DNA of 64,000 nt, taken from assembly GCF_040095835.1 (NCBI RefSeq), contig NZ_JBBMFT010000006.1:70075-134074 (forward strand), written 5' to 3'. Below the pieces are notes generated by a model. It was not told the DNA's origin, made no database searches, and worked only from the letters and a program-made list of their open reading frames with translations. Positions 40,977 to 49,603 of this stretch are shown here, piece by piece. The position numbers were made by a program, and so were the translations under genes. The DNA is from Flavonifractor hominis. GTDB taxonomy: Bacteria > Bacillota > Clostridia > Oscillospirales > Oscillospiraceae. The first letter of the stretch is position 1. Every line of letters starts with the position of its first letter.

Positions 40977-41525
40977 TCATCCCCTTTGTTCGTTCAAAGC
41001 AAGCTCCTGTTCCTGCAGATAGTCGCGGACCCAGAGGACTACCTCCGGCTCGGCGAGGGAAATGCCGTCGCCCAGCTGTTCCCGTACCAAAGCGGTATCG
41101 AAGGTGAGACAGGTTCCGCCGGCGCGGTGGAGGTACCGGACCTCCAACTCCGGCGCGCCCTGCAGCAACAGGGAAATGGTTCCGGCCATGTCCCCTATGG
41201 GGGGACAATCGATGTGGTCTGTGCAAAAACGGGCGGTGACTGTAGTGCCCACGCCCAGTGTGCTGGCGATCTCCAGTGTGCCGCCCGTCTGCTCGGTTGC
41301 CAGGCGCAGCAGGGGCAGACCCAGCCCCATCTTCCGTGTGGTGCGGGTAGTGGTGAAGGGATCGCTCACCTGCGAGAGCAGCTCGGGTGACATACCCGTG
41401 CCGTCGTCGGTGATGGTCAGGGTGAGGACCCCGTCCTCCTCGGCCAGGGTGATGTCCAGGTGTTTGGCCTGGGCGGTGACGGAGTTTTGGGCAATATCCA
41501 GCGCATAAAGGGCAATCTCTTTCAA
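40977..41525 (-). CDS. HATPase_c protein of hydrogenase operon
   Basis: A 182-residue GHKL ATPase: ALYALDIAQNSVTAQAKHLDITLAEEDGVLTLTITDDGTGMSPE holds the N and G1 boxes; TTTRTTRKMGLGLPLLRLATEQTGG holds the G2 box. No histidine phosphoacceptor or sensor domain is present. I propose a TTG start at 41525 (KEIALYAL), because AGGAGG is 9 nt before it; the longer frame extends into non-conserved GC-rich DNA. Equivalent proteins (HydD-like) sit in the hyd operons of acetogens and other Clostridia; function unclear. Confidence 0.8.
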   Translation of the reverse strand: MKEIALYALDIAQNSVTAQAKHLDITLAEEDGVLTLTITDDGTGMSPELLSQVSDPFTTTRTTRKMGLGLPLLRLATEQTGGTLEIASTLGVGTTVTARFCTDHIDCPPIGDMAGTISLLLQGAPELEVRYLHRAGGTCLTFDTALVREQLGDGISLAEPEVVLWVRDYLQEQELALNEQRG

Positions 41526-41670
41526 GAGAAGCTTCCTCCTGATGTTACGCTGCGCACGCCGCACGGCCGGGTCGCTTTCACTTTGCCTCGGGCTGGCCTC
41601 GGGCCGCAGTACGGCCCTGCGCTTGCCTTCCCTGCGCTCCAAGCTCCCCTGAGCGGCGGCTCCACGCTTG
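41526..41670 (-). other. GC-rich, repeat-like intergenic spacer in hyd operon
   Basis: A 145-bp gap between hydC and the HATPase gene. It contains near-duplicated short words on the minus strand (AGCGCAGGG twice; CGAGGC twice about 11 bp apart) and GC hairpins. No ORF, promoter or terminator was recognised; composition is unlike the tight spacing of the rest of the operon. Confidence 0.4.
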
Positions 41671-42165
41671 TTATTTATACATATCCAGGATGGGTCCCAC
41701 TTGATCGGGCGTCAGACGGCCGTACACATCATTGTTGACCATCATGACCGGCGCCAGGCCGCAGGCACCCACGCAGCGGCAGGAGTCCAGGGAAAACTTC
41801 CCGTCCGGCGTGATGGAGCCCGGGACGATCCCCAGCTTCTGCTCCACGGCGGCCAGTACGGCAGCGGCGCCCTTGACGTAGCAGGCGGTGCCCAGACAGA
41901 CCGAGATCTGATAGCGGCCCTTGGGGTTCATGCTGAACTGGGCGTAAAAGGAAGCGACTCCGTAGACCTCGGACAGGGGAATGTCCAGTCCTTCAGCCAC
42001 CATGATCTGGACCTCTTCCGGCAGGTAGCCGAAAATAGCCTGTGCGGCCTGGAGCACGGGCATGGTTGCGCCCGGCTGTCCCTTATGAGCTTCGATCACC
42101 TGACGCAGGCGCTCCTCCTGCTCGGGCGTGCCCCGGTAGGGAACGACGGTTTTGCAGTTTGGCAT
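41671..42165 (-). CDS. hydC: NuoE-like [2Fe-2S] subunit of bifurcating hydrogenase
   Basis: 164 residues of the 24-kDa/NuoE family. Helical N-terminal part (EERLRQVIEAHKGQPGATMPVLQAAQAIFGYLPEEVQIMVAEGLDIPLSEVYGVASFYAQF) and the [2Fe-2S] ligands C-X4-C (CLGTAC) and C-X3-C (CRCVGAC). Start taken at the second ATG, because AAAGGA abuts the first. Third core subunit with HydA and HydB. Confidence 0.92.
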   Translation of the reverse strand: MPNCKTVVPYRGTPEQEERLRQVIEAHKGQPGATMPVLQAAQAIFGYLPEEVQIMVAEGLDIPLSEVYGVASFYAQFSMNPKGRYQISVCLGTACYVKGAAAVLAAVEQKLGIVPGSITPDGKFSLDSCRCVGACGLAPVMMVNNDVYGRLTPDQVGPILDMYK

Positions 42166-42243
42166 GGAAACGTCCATCCTTTCTTGTCGGTATCAGTTCC
42201 AATTATAACAGTTTCTGGGATGATGTAAAGCGTAGCTGATTCG

Positions 42244-42951
42244 TTAGCCGCGGCGCAGCCAACGCAGGACCGCCTCGGCGCTGCGCTCAGGCAGGTCCAT
42301 GGAATACTCGGCACTCCACACCTGGTCCAGGTAGTGGGCGTCGGAGTTGACGATGAGGCGCACATCCTTCAGGTCGGGGCGGACGGAGAAACCAGGCGGG
42401 CACTGACGGGATACCTCCGCCACCGGAAAGGGCAGCGACGGGTCCCACAGTCCAAGTACGCCCAGCAGGGAAAAGGCGTCCCGGTCGATGTGGGCGGGGA
42501 AGGCTACTCCGCCGTACAGGCCGGCCAGGTGGGGTAGTTCCTCCAAAGCCAGGTCGGTGTGCCCAATGAGTAGCCGCGTGTCCTCCCCCAGTACCAGGTC
42601 TCCTTCGTCCATATAGAGTTGACGGCCAAAGAGAGCGGGGTCGTTGGCCAAAGGGAACAGGTGCTGGGAGAGCAGTTGGTCAAACGCTTCGGCCAGCCGG
42701 GGGGTGGGGAAGAGGCAGACCACGTGAACGTCTTCCCGGGTACATACCTCTATCCCGGCCAGAGCGAGCAGGCCGCGCTCCTGTGCCGCCCGGCAGAAGG
42801 CGGCACAATTGCCAGCGGTGTTGTGATCGGTAAGCGCCACGATGTCCAGTCCTGCCAGGGCGCACATGGCGGCCAGATTGGCGGGAGTCATATCCTCGCT
42901 GCCGCAGGGGGACAGGCAGGAGTGAAGGTGCAGATCATAGTAGAAGTTCAA
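42244..42951 (-). CDS. PHP-domain phosphoesterase-like protein
   Basis: 235 residues of the PHP family: YDLHLHSCLSPCGSEDMTPANL carries the H-x-H metal motif, LDIVALTDHNTAGNC the DHN motif, and IEVCTRE and NSDAHY later ligands. A soluble metal-dependent phosphoesterase by family. Lies between hydC and a DRTGG gene in the hydrogenase operon, a recurrent association in Clostridia; substrate unknown. Confidence 0.88.
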   Translation of the reverse strand: MNFYYDLHLHSCLSPCGSEDMTPANLAAMCALAGLDIVALTDHNTAGNCAAFCRAAQERGLLALAGIEVCTREDVHVVCLFPTPRLAEAFDQLLSQHLFPLANDPALFGRQLYMDEGDLVLGEDTRLLIGHTDLALEELPHLAGLYGGVAFPAHIDRDAFSLLGVLGLWDPSLPFPVAEVSRQCPPGFSVRPDLKDVRLIVNSDAHYLDQVWSAEYSMDLPERSAEAVLRWLRRG

Positions 42952-42980
42952 TCCGTTTGCCCTCCTTTTTCCGGAGCGGC

Positions 42981-43319
42981 TCAGGTGCCGCCGGAGAGAA
43001 TCTGCCCCAGACGGCCGGCGGCGGAAAAGGTGTCCTGAGCCGTGCCCAGGAGATTAACGCCCTTTTCCCTGGCCCGGCGCAGCAGATCGGGGTCGGGCAG
43101 GACGTCCTCGGTGAGGATCACACAGGAGACGTCGGCCATCAGGGCCACGGCCGCTACATTCTGATTGGACATAATGGTCAGCCAGGCGTGGTCCTGTCCG
43201 GCCCGGCTCAGCACCCAACTCAGCAGATCCCCGGCATAGCCCCCTGTGACCGGGCGCTCAGGCTCGGCCAGGTGGAAGACCTGCAGGGAAAGCAACGGAC
43301 ACAGCTGTTGTACGGTCAT
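42981..43319 (-). CDS. DRTGG-domain protein (copy 2)
   Basis: A 112-residue DRTGG-like protein: MTVQQLCPLLSLQVFH ... VTGGYAGDLLSWVLSRAGQDHAWLTIMSNQNVAAVALMADVSCVILTEDVLPDPDLLRRAREKGVNLLGTAQDTF. The start at 43319 follows an AGGGGGT SD; upstream extension is antisense-like. DRTGG domains bind nucleotides or act as regulatory modules; one partner copy is at 45174. Confidence 0.82.
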   Translation of the reverse strand: MTVQQLCPLLSLQVFHLAEPERPVTGGYAGDLLSWVLSRAGQDHAWLTIMSNQNVAAVALMADVSCVILTEDVLPDPDLLRRAREKGVNLLGTAQDTFSAAGRLGQILSGGT

Positions 43320-43392
43320 AACAATACCCCCTTGTTGAGCGTATGAAACAGCCGCCGCGACACGCCGGGGGCGTATCTGCGGCGGCTGGGTG

Positions 43393-44724
43393 TTACGGTT
43401 TGGCCGCCTTTTCCCGCTGGCCGCGGAAGGGAGGCGGCAGGTAGTCGTCCGCCTCTTCCTTGCCGGCCATGGAGCGCATGCGTTCACGGACCTTGAAAAT
43501 GCAGTCATCCTCGCAGGCCCGGCCCAGGACCACATCCTCGGCAAACGCATGACAGGAGGGTGCCCCGCAGGAGCCGCAGTGCAGACCGGGCAGATGCGCC
43601 TCCAACTCCTGAATACGCATTTGCTTATTCAGCGCTGCCTCCACATCCTGATCCAGCACCAGTGCGGGCAGATATTGCAGCTCCTTATCCCGCACCACCA
43701 GAGTGCGGTCCGGTCCATTCAGCGGAAAGCGGTTGCGGGAGACGGGCAGACCGCGGGTCAGGCCCTTCAGACGCATTTTGGCGGCATAGGGGTTCTCCAC
43801 ATTGAAGCATCCGCCCACGCACCCCTGGGTGCAGGCCGACAACTCCAGAAAATCTGCCTCGGGCAGGCGGCCGTCCTCAATTTCATCCAACATACGGATA
43901 ACATTTTCGATGCCGTCCACTGCCACACTGCGCTCACCCAGCCGGGCGGCGCTTTCGCCGCCGCAGGAAGCCCAGCCAAGGCCCAGGATCCCCGCGGAGG
44001 AGAGCGGTTCCAATGGGGTCTCTGCCAGACGCTTCATGGGGCCAAGAAGGCGCAGATATACATCACGGATAGGAATGGCGCCGTCCAGCACCGGCCGGCT
44101 TAGATGTTCCGGCGAGCGGGCGGCGGTGACCTTGGAGGAGCAGGGGACCAGAGCGAATACTCCGATTTGCTCCGCCGGCAGACCGGTAACGGCTTGTGCC
44201 TCACGCCGGGCCAGAATGGCTGCCAGCTCCATGGGCAGGATTGTGGTGGCCACGTGGGGGATCAGTTTGGGAAAGCGCATCCGAATCAGCCGCAGCACCG
44301 TGGGGCAGGAGGCCGAGATCTGAGGCGTGGGTGTGGGTACACCGCTGCGGATACACTCGCGTTCAAAGTCGGAGATCATCTCGGCTGCCTTGGCCACCTC
44401 ATATACCCGGTGGAACCCAATCTCCAACAGGGCATTTAATACCAAATCCAGGTTATCCAGATGCTGGAACTGCCCGTAGAGTGACGGCTCGGGCAGGGCC
44501 ACGCAGTAAGTATAACGCTTCAACACGTCCAAACTGTCACCCACGGACTTGATGGCCCGATGGGGACATACGCGGATGCAGCTGCCGCAGTCAATACACC
44601 GGTCGGGCAGAATGGTGGCCCTGCGTCCACGGACGCGGATGGCCTCTGTGGGACAGCATTTGATACAGGAGGTACAGCCCCGGCAGCGCTTGTCGTCCAG
44701 TACGACGGAATGTCTCATAACCAT
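43393..44724 (-). CDS. [FeFe]-hydrogenase-like iron-sulfur protein with altered H-cluster motifs
   Basis: 443 residues. Two N-terminal [4Fe-4S] motifs (CRGCTSCIKCCP; CIDCGSCIRVCP) precede an Fe-hydrogenase large-domain. L1 is ISASCPTVL (instead of TSCCPxW), L2 ALVPCSSKV (instead of MPCTAKK), L3 ELSACTQGCVGGCFN (instead of E-MACPGGC-GGGQ). The four H-cluster Cys are mostly kept but surrounding residues differ. A C-terminal four-Cys motif (LHCGSCGAPSCHAFAEDVVLGRACEDDC) is a further Fe-S domain. This is the layout of group D-type/sensory hydrogenase-like proteins; probably a redox or H2 sensor rather than the main enzyme. Confidence 0.82.
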   Translation of the reverse strand: MVMRHSVVLDDKRCRGCTSCIKCCPTEAIRVRGRRATILPDRCIDCGSCIRVCPHRAIKSVGDSLDVLKRYTYCVALPEPSLYGQFQHLDNLDLVLNALLEIGFHRVYEVAKAAEMISDFERECIRSGVPTPTPQISASCPTVLRLIRMRFPKLIPHVATTILPMELAAILARREAQAVTGLPAEQIGVFALVPCSSKVTAARSPEHLSRPVLDGAIPIRDVYLRLLGPMKRLAETPLEPLSSAGILGLGWASCGGESAARLGERSVAVDGIENVIRMLDEIEDGRLPEADFLELSACTQGCVGGCFNVENPYAAKMRLKGLTRGLPVSRNRFPLNGPDRTLVVRDKELQYLPALVLDQDVEAALNKQMRIQELEAHLPGLHCGSCGAPSCHAFAEDVVLGRACEDDCIFKVRERMRSMAGKEEADDYLPPPFRGQREKAAKP

Positions 44725-44752
44725 GGGCCTGCCTCACCTCGATTCGCCAGGA

Positions 44753-45187
44753 TCATTGTTCTTTCTGCGGAAGTTTGATCTTCACCGTGACGGTGGTACC
44801 TTTGCCCACAACGGTGTCGATGGTCATTTCATCGGAATAGCGCTTGATGTTGGGAAGTCCCATACCGGCGCCGAAACCCAGTTCCCGGGCGGTCTGCCCG
44901 GCGGTGGAGTATCCCTCCTGCATGGCCAGGGCCACATCGGGAATGCCGGGGCCGGTGTCGGTCATGCGGATCACGATCTGATTCGGGTCCACCTCTACCT
45001 CCGCCTGGCCGCCGTCGGCATGGATGACCATATTGATCTCACCCTCATACATACAGATAGAAGCGCGGCGGATGATATCCTGCGGCAGGTTCAGCTTCTT
45101 CAGGGCCAACTTCATCTTACTGGAGGCCTCTCCGGCTTCGATCAGATCGCCGCCCTCCACTGGATACACCAGTCTACTCGTTTCCAT
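44753..45187 (-). CDS. Anti-sigma/HATPase-like ATP-binding protein
   Basis: A 144-residue GHKL ATPase of the RsbW/SpoIIAB type: DIIRRASICMYEGEINMVIHADGG (N box), VIRMTDTGPGIPDV (G1) and LGFGAGMGLPNIKRYSDEM (G2). Starts at 45187 after GAGGG, overlapping the end of the DRTGG gene by 14 bp. Part of the sensory half of the hydrogenase operon. Confidence 0.87.
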   Translation of the reverse strand: METSRLVYPVEGGDLIEAGEASSKMKLALKKLNLPQDIIRRASICMYEGEINMVIHADGGQAEVEVDPNQIVIRMTDTGPGIPDVALAMQEGYSTAGQTARELGFGAGMGLPNIKRYSDEMTIDTVVGKGTTVTVKIKLPQKEQ

Positions 45188-45530
45188 CGCAATTCCCTCG
45201 CAATCCATTGGAGTATAACAGTCCGCATGCCTCATACATGCGTTTGGGGCATGTCATAATGACGATATCACGCTCCTCCGCCAAAGCCAGAATATCCCGG
45301 CCGGGGATCTTGCCGCGGACAAAAATAATGCACTTCATCTCCACCATGTCCGCTGTGCGCACCACCTGGGGATTGACCAGTCCGGTGAGCAGCAAAGCCT
45401 GGTTTTTGACGAAGGCCAGCACGTCGCTCATAAAATCGCTGCCGCAGGCGGAAAAGACCTCACGGTCCAAATGATCCTCCCCACAGAGTACCGTAGCGCT
45501 CAGAATACGTTTGATGTCGGAAAGCCTCAT
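45174..45530 (-). CDS. DRTGG-domain protein (copy 1)
   Basis: 118 residues, first gene of the hydrogenase operon: MRLSDIKRILSATVLCGEDHLDREVFSACGSDFMSDVLAFVKNQALLLTGLVNPQVVRTADMVEMKCIIFVRGKIPGRDILALAEERDIVIMTCPKRMYEACGLLY is a complete DRTGG domain. With the HATPase protein it probably forms a regulatory pair. Confidence 0.87.
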   Translation of the reverse strand: MRLSDIKRILSATVLCGEDHLDREVFSACGSDFMSDVLAFVKNQALLLTGLVNPQVVRTADMVEMKCIIFVRGKIPGRDILALAEERDIVIMTCPKRMYEACGLLYSNGLRGNCDGNE

Positions 45531-45578
45531 AGGCCGCCCCCTCTCCCAGTGGGAAAACTAAACTCTCGGTTCGGAAGT

Positions 45579-45607
45579 ATTGTACCACAAAACCATTCAA
45601 AGTGCAA
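45579..45607 (-). promoter_or_regulatory. Predicted promoter of the ten-gene hydrogenase operon
   Basis: Minus strand TTGCAC (45602-45607) and TACAAT (45579-45584), spacer 17, about 48 bp before the first gene. No Rex-type palindrome was seen by eye. Confidence 0.6.
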
Positions 45608-45672
45608 AGGGCAGGTTTCAATATAGACAAACTTTTTTCTTTCTGGACGGCTGTTTTGGGCAAACCACTCAA

Positions 45673-45702
45673 TTGACAGGGTGCGCGCACGTCAACTATA
45701 AT
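45673..45702 (+). promoter_or_regulatory. serC-serA promoter with internal inverted repeat
   Basis: TTGACA (45673-45678) and TATAAT (45697-45702), spacer 18. TTGAC and GTCAA arms (45673-45677, 45691-45695) flank a GTGCGCGCAC palindrome in the spacer, a possible operator. Confidence 0.65.
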
Positions 45703-45776
45703 AGGCTTTATCAAGATAAAGTGACACTATGTCGCAGAATCTGATGTCAAATTATCCATCAAGGAGGCCATCTATC

Positions 45777-46862
45777 ATGGGAAACCAGCGCGTGTATAAC
45801 TTTTCCGCAGGCCCGTCCATGCTGCCCCTGGAGGTACTGGAGCGGGCTGGAGCCGAGATCACCAACTATCAGGGCTCCGGAATGTCCGTTATGGAGATGA
45901 GCCACCGATCTAAGGTGTTCCAGAAGATTTTTGACGATACCAAGGCCAAGCTGCGCACTCTGCTCAATGTGCCGGAGGAATACGAGATCCTGTTTTTGCA
46001 GGGCGGTGCCTCCAGCCAGTTCTCCATGGCGCCCCTGAACCTCATCGGCAAGACCGGCAAGGCTGATTATGCAGTCACCGGCAACTTCTCCAACATCGCT
46101 TATAAAGAGGCCCAGAAATACGGCCAGATCAATCTGGCTGCTTCCTCGGCTGACCGCAACCATACTTATATTCCCACTCAGGACCAGCTGAAACTGGATC
46201 CGGAGGCCAGCTATTTCTATTACTGCGCCAACAATACCATCTATGGTACCGAGTGGCAGTATGTCCCCGAGACCAACGGCGTGCCCATCGTGTGCGACAT
46301 GTCTTCGGACATTCTCTCCCGTCCGGTGGACGTGAGCAAGTACGGCATCATCTTTGCCGGCGCGCAGAAGAACATGGCTCCTGCGGGTCTTACCGTGGTC
46401 ATCATCCGCCGGGACCTGGCCGGTCAGGAGCTGCCCTACACCCCGCTGATGATGAACTACAAGACCATGATCGACAAGGATTCCATGTACAATACTCCGC
46501 CCTGCTGGTGCATCTACATGCTGGGGCTGGTACTGGACTGGCTGGAGAGTAAGGGCGGTGTGCCCGGCATGCAGGCCATCAAGCACGCCAAGGCCCAGAT
46601 GCTCTATGATGTAATTGACAGCTCCAAGCTGTTTACCTGTGCCGTGGAGCCAGGTTCCCGCTCCGACATGAATGTGGTGTTCCGTACTGGAAACGATGAG
46701 CTGGACGCCAAGTTTGTCAAGGAGAGTGTGGAGGCCGGCTTTACCAACCTGAAGGGTCACCGCTCTGTGGGCGGCATGCGTGCGTCCATCTACAACGCCA
46801 TGCCCACCGAGGGTGTGGAGAAGCTGTGCGACTTCATCCGCGCCTTTGACCAGAACAATTAA
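45777..46862 (+). CDS. serC: Phosphoserine aminotransferase
   Basis: 361 residues: NFSAGPSMLPLEVLERAGAEITNYQGSGMSVMEMSHRS start, FLQGGASSQFSMAPLNL, and the PLP-lysine motif YGIIFAGAQKNMAPAGLTVVII. Converts 3-phosphohydroxypyruvate and glutamate to phosphoserine. Start chosen at 45777 after AAGGAGG. Followed by serA in one operon. Confidence 0.96.
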   Translation: MGNQRVYNFSAGPSMLPLEVLERAGAEITNYQGSGMSVMEMSHRSKVFQKIFDDTKAKLRTLLNVPEEYEILFLQGGASSQFSMAPLNLIGKTGKADYAVTGNFSNIAYKEAQKYGQINLAASSADRNHTYIPTQDQLKLDPEASYFYYCANNTIYGTEWQYVPETNGVPIVCDMSSDILSRPVDVSKYGIIFAGAQKNMAPAGLTVVIIRRDLAGQELPYTPLMMNYKTMIDKDSMYNTPPCWCIYMLGLVLDWLESKGGVPGMQAIKHAKAQMLYDVIDSSKLFTCAVEPGSRSDMNVVFRTGNDELDAKFVKESVEAGFTNLKGHRSVGGMRASIYNAMPTEGVEKLCDFIRAFDQNN

Positions 46863-46880
46863 AGAAGGGGAGGGACCGCT

Positions 46881-48050
46881 ATGTATCGCATCAAGACCCT
46901 GAACAAGATTTCCCCCGCCGGTCTGTCGGTGCTGGATCAGAACCGGTTTGCCGTCAGCGGCGATGTGGAGAACGAGGACGGCATCCTCGTCCGCTCCGCC
47001 GATATGCATGACTATGTGTTCCCCGACGCCCTGCGGGCCGTGGCCCGGGCAGGGGCAGGCACCAACAACATTCCCATTGACCGCTGCTCCGAGGCAGGTA
47101 TCGTGGTATTTAATACCCCGGGTGCCAACGCCAACGCGGTGAAAGAGCTGGCAGTGTGCGCTCTGCTGCTGGCCAGCCGGAAGATCACCCAGGGTGTGGA
47201 GTGGGTGAAGGCCCAGGCTGCTGCCGGCGAAGATGTGGAAAAAGTGGTGGAAAAGGGCAAGAGCCAGTTTGTGGGACCTGAGCTGAATGGTAAGGTACTG
47301 GGCGTTATCGGTCTGGGGGCCATCGGCGTGCAGGTGGCCAACATTGCCACCAAGCTGGGAATGACCGTATATGGGTACGACCCGTTCCTGTCGGTGGACG
47401 GGGCGCTGGCCCTCTCCCGCATGGTGCATCGGGCCATGGATCTGGAGACCATCTATAAAAACTGTGACTACATCACCGTCCACGTGCCTCAGACCGCTGA
47501 GACCAAGGGAATGCTCAACGAGGATGCCTTCCATATGATGAAGGGCGGTGTGCGTATCCTGAATCTGGCCCGGGGCGGCCTGGTGAATGACGACGATATG
47601 CTGGCCGCTCTGGACAGCGGCAAGGTGGCCTGCTACGTTACAGACTTCCCCAACGCCAAGATCATGGGCGGACGAAATGTGGTGGCGATTCCCCATCTGG
47701 GCGCCTCCACCCCCGAGAGCGAAGAGAACTGCGCCGTCATGGCGGCCCAGCAGCTGCGGGACTATCTGGAAAACGGCAATATTGTCAACTCTGTCAACCT
47801 GCCTACTCTGGTGCAGCCCTGGAGCGGAGTGTGCCGCCTGTGCATCATCCATCGCAACGTTCCCGGTGCCATTGCCAACATCACCGGTGTGCTGTCCAAG
47901 GACGGGGTCAATGTGGAAAACATGACCAACAAGTCCAAGAAGGACTATGCCTACACCGTGGTGGATGTGGGCAGCCGGGTGAGCGACAGTGTGGCTGATG
48001 AGATCCGTGCACTGGATGGCGTACTGCGGGTGCGTCTGCTCAATCACTAA
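46881..48050 (+). CDS. serA: D-3-phosphoglycerate dehydrogenase
   Basis: 389 residues. N-terminal catalytic half; Rossmann motif KVLGVIGLGAIGVQVANIATKLGM; RGGLVNDDDML; catalytic His in IPHLGASTPESEENCAVMAA; C-terminal ACT domain (CIIHRNVPGAIANITGVLSKDGVNVENM), the serine feedback site. First step of serine synthesis; partner of serC. Confidence 0.96.
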   Translation: MYRIKTLNKISPAGLSVLDQNRFAVSGDVENEDGILVRSADMHDYVFPDALRAVARAGAGTNNIPIDRCSEAGIVVFNTPGANANAVKELAVCALLLASRKITQGVEWVKAQAAAGEDVEKVVEKGKSQFVGPELNGKVLGVIGLGAIGVQVANIATKLGMTVYGYDPFLSVDGALALSRMVHRAMDLETIYKNCDYITVHVPQTAETKGMLNEDAFHMMKGGVRILNLARGGLVNDDDMLAALDSGKVACYVTDFPNAKIMGGRNVVAIPHLGASTPESEENCAVMAAQQLRDYLENGNIVNSVNLPTLVQPWSGVCRLCIIHRNVPGAIANITGVLSKDGVNVENMTNKSKKDYAYTVVDVGSRVSDSVADEIRALDGVLRVRLLNH

Positions 48051-48060
48051 AAAGCAGAAA

Positions 48061-48096
48061 AAGGCCGCTGTGAGCGATGCTCACAGCGGCCTTTTG
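48061..48096. terminator. Bidirectional terminator
   Basis: Stem AAGGCCGCTGTGAGC / GCTCACAGCGGCCTT with loop GAT, followed by TTTGTT, between serA and the convergent ABC permease. Confidence 0.88.
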
Positions 48097-48101
48097 TTGG
48101 A

Positions 48102-48746
48102 TCAGAACTCCTTCTTTTCGTAAATGCCGCAGGAGATGAAGTAAGAAAGAACAAAACTCCCAACGGAAACCAAGGCCAGCAGGCCGGGAAGGGCGGCGGT
48201 CAGCCAGGGGGCGGGGGCGGGAAGGACGAAGCCGTTGCTGACAGCCCCGCCCAGCAGAACAATGGAGCCGAAGACAATCAGGAAGAGGCACATATTGACG
48301 ATGCGGGCTTTCTCCGCACCATACTTAAAGAGCAGGGGGAGAAGTACAGCATCCATTACCAGGGAGACGCCGGCACAGGCCAGAGTGATCAGCAGACAGT
48401 CCAGGGGCGTAGTTTCGCTCACCCTCAACAGGGAAAGGACGATCAAGAGCAGGGCCACCGCCACGGTGCTGACAGCCAGAGCCAGCAGGGTGAAGAGATA
48501 CTTGCCACCCACGACGCCGCTCCGGCCTGCGGGGGAGACTACAGCGAAACGAGCCCAGCCGCTGGCATCATCCATGCTGATGGAGGACATGGGTACCATC
48601 ATGCCCAGCAGGGCCACCATTCCACCCAGAATGCTGATGTCAAATACGCCCGCGATGGCCAGACCGCCGTAGATCAAAAAGAAGATCAGATAGCTGCCAG
48701 CCAGCCTGCGCATGGACAGGATATCTTTATAGATGAGCCCTTTCAT
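48102..48746 (-). CDS. ABC-2 type permease
   Basis: 214 residues with six helices (LAGSYLIFFLIYGGLAIAG; LGGMVALLGMMVPMSSIS; LFTLLALAVSTVAVALLLIVLSL; CLLITLACAGVSLVMDAVLLPLLF; MCLFLIVFGSIVLLGG; ALPGLLALVSVGSFVLSYFISC). MKGLIYKDILSMRRL start and ISMDDASGWARFAVVSP are typical of ABC-2 membrane proteins in GntR-controlled exporters. Its ATG overlaps the ATPase stop (ATGA). Confidence 0.85.
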   Translation of the reverse strand: MKGLIYKDILSMRRLAGSYLIFFLIYGGLAIAGVFDISILGGMVALLGMMVPMSSISMDDASGWARFAVVSPAGRSGVVGGKYLFTLLALAVSTVAVALLLIVLSLLRVSETTPLDCLLITLACAGVSLVMDAVLLPLLFKYGAEKARIVNMCLFLIVFGSIVLLGGAVSNGFVLPAPAPWLTAALPGLLALVSVGSFVLSYFISCGIYEKKEF

Positions 48747-49603
48747 CTCACATCCCCCTTTACCGTGAAGATCATGATATCCTCCAGAGTAACCGGCTCT
48801 ATTGCCAGCGCGGGCCAGGCGCGGGCCAGGGCGCGGCGATCCTTCACCAGTGCCTCGCAGCCGAACTGCCCGGTGCGCACGCCTACCAGCAGGGCGGGAT
48901 CCACCCGCTCCAGATCGGCCCGGCCGCACTTGAGCTTGCCATAGCGGTCCAGCAGCTCGTCCTTGGCCCCGGATACAGCCACCCGTCCCTTGTGCAGGTA
49001 AGTGACATAGTCGGCCACCTTTTCCAGGTCACTGGTGATGTGGCTGGAGATGAGGATGGCGTGCTCCTCATCCTGGATGAAGGCGAGAAACTCATCCAGG
49101 ATCTCGTCCCGCACCACTGGGTCTAGCCCGGAAGTGGCCTCATCCAGGATCAGCAGCCTGGGCCGGACGGCGAAGGCAGCGGCCAGGGCCAGTTTCATCC
49201 GCATACCCTTGGAGAACTCTTTTACGGTTTTCTTCTCCGTCAGGCCAAACTTGTTCAGGTATTGCTGGAATAGAGCGCTGTCCCAGCGAAGATAGAGCCC
49301 GCTCTGGATCCGGTTTACCTGGGCGGGGGTGAAGGAATTATAGTAGCCGCTTTCATCCAGCACCACCCCGATCTCTCCTTTGAGCGTGCGGGCTTCACGG
49401 TCCATGTCATGGCCCAGTACATGGACCTCACCGCTGTCCCGTCGGACCAGGTCGAGGATGCACTTAATGGTGGTGGATTTACCCGCCCCGTTTTCTCCGA
49501 TCAGGCCCATGATGGTCCCGCCGGGGACAGTAAACGATACGTCGTCCAGTTTAAAACTGCCATAATCTTTGGTGAGATGGGATACTTCCAGTACGTTGTT
49601 CAT
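48743..49603 (-). CDS. ABC transporter ATP-binding protein
   Basis: 286 residues. Walker A GLIGENGAGKSTTIK, signature FSKGMRMKLALAAAFA, Walker B LLILDEATSGLDP, and switch ILISSHITSDLEKV. Works with the ABC-2 permease as an exporter (BcrA/EcsA-like); substrate unknown. Overlaps GntR gene by 4 bp. Confidence 0.92.
   Translation of the reverse strand: MNNVLEVSHLTKDYGSFKLDDVSFTVPGGTIMGLIGENGAGKSTTIKCILDLVRRDSGEVHVLGHDMDREARTLKGEIGVVLDESGYYNSFTPAQVNRIQSGLYLRWDSALFQQYLNKFGLTEKKTVKEFSKGMRMKLALAAAFAVRPRLLILDEATSGLDPVVRDEILDEFLAFIQDEEHAILISSHITSDLEKVADYVTYLHKGRVAVSGAKDELLDRYGKLKCGRADLERVDPALLVGVRTGQFGCEALVKDRRALARAWPALAIEPVTLEDIMIFTVKGDVR

Noticed and set aside
38819..41107. A 762-codon plus-strand open frame
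   Set aside because: Antisense to hydB and the [2Fe-2S] gene; low-complexity Gly/Ala/His composition and no motifs.
45759..48047. A 762-codon minus-strand open frame
   Set aside because: Antisense to serC and serA, both certain genes.
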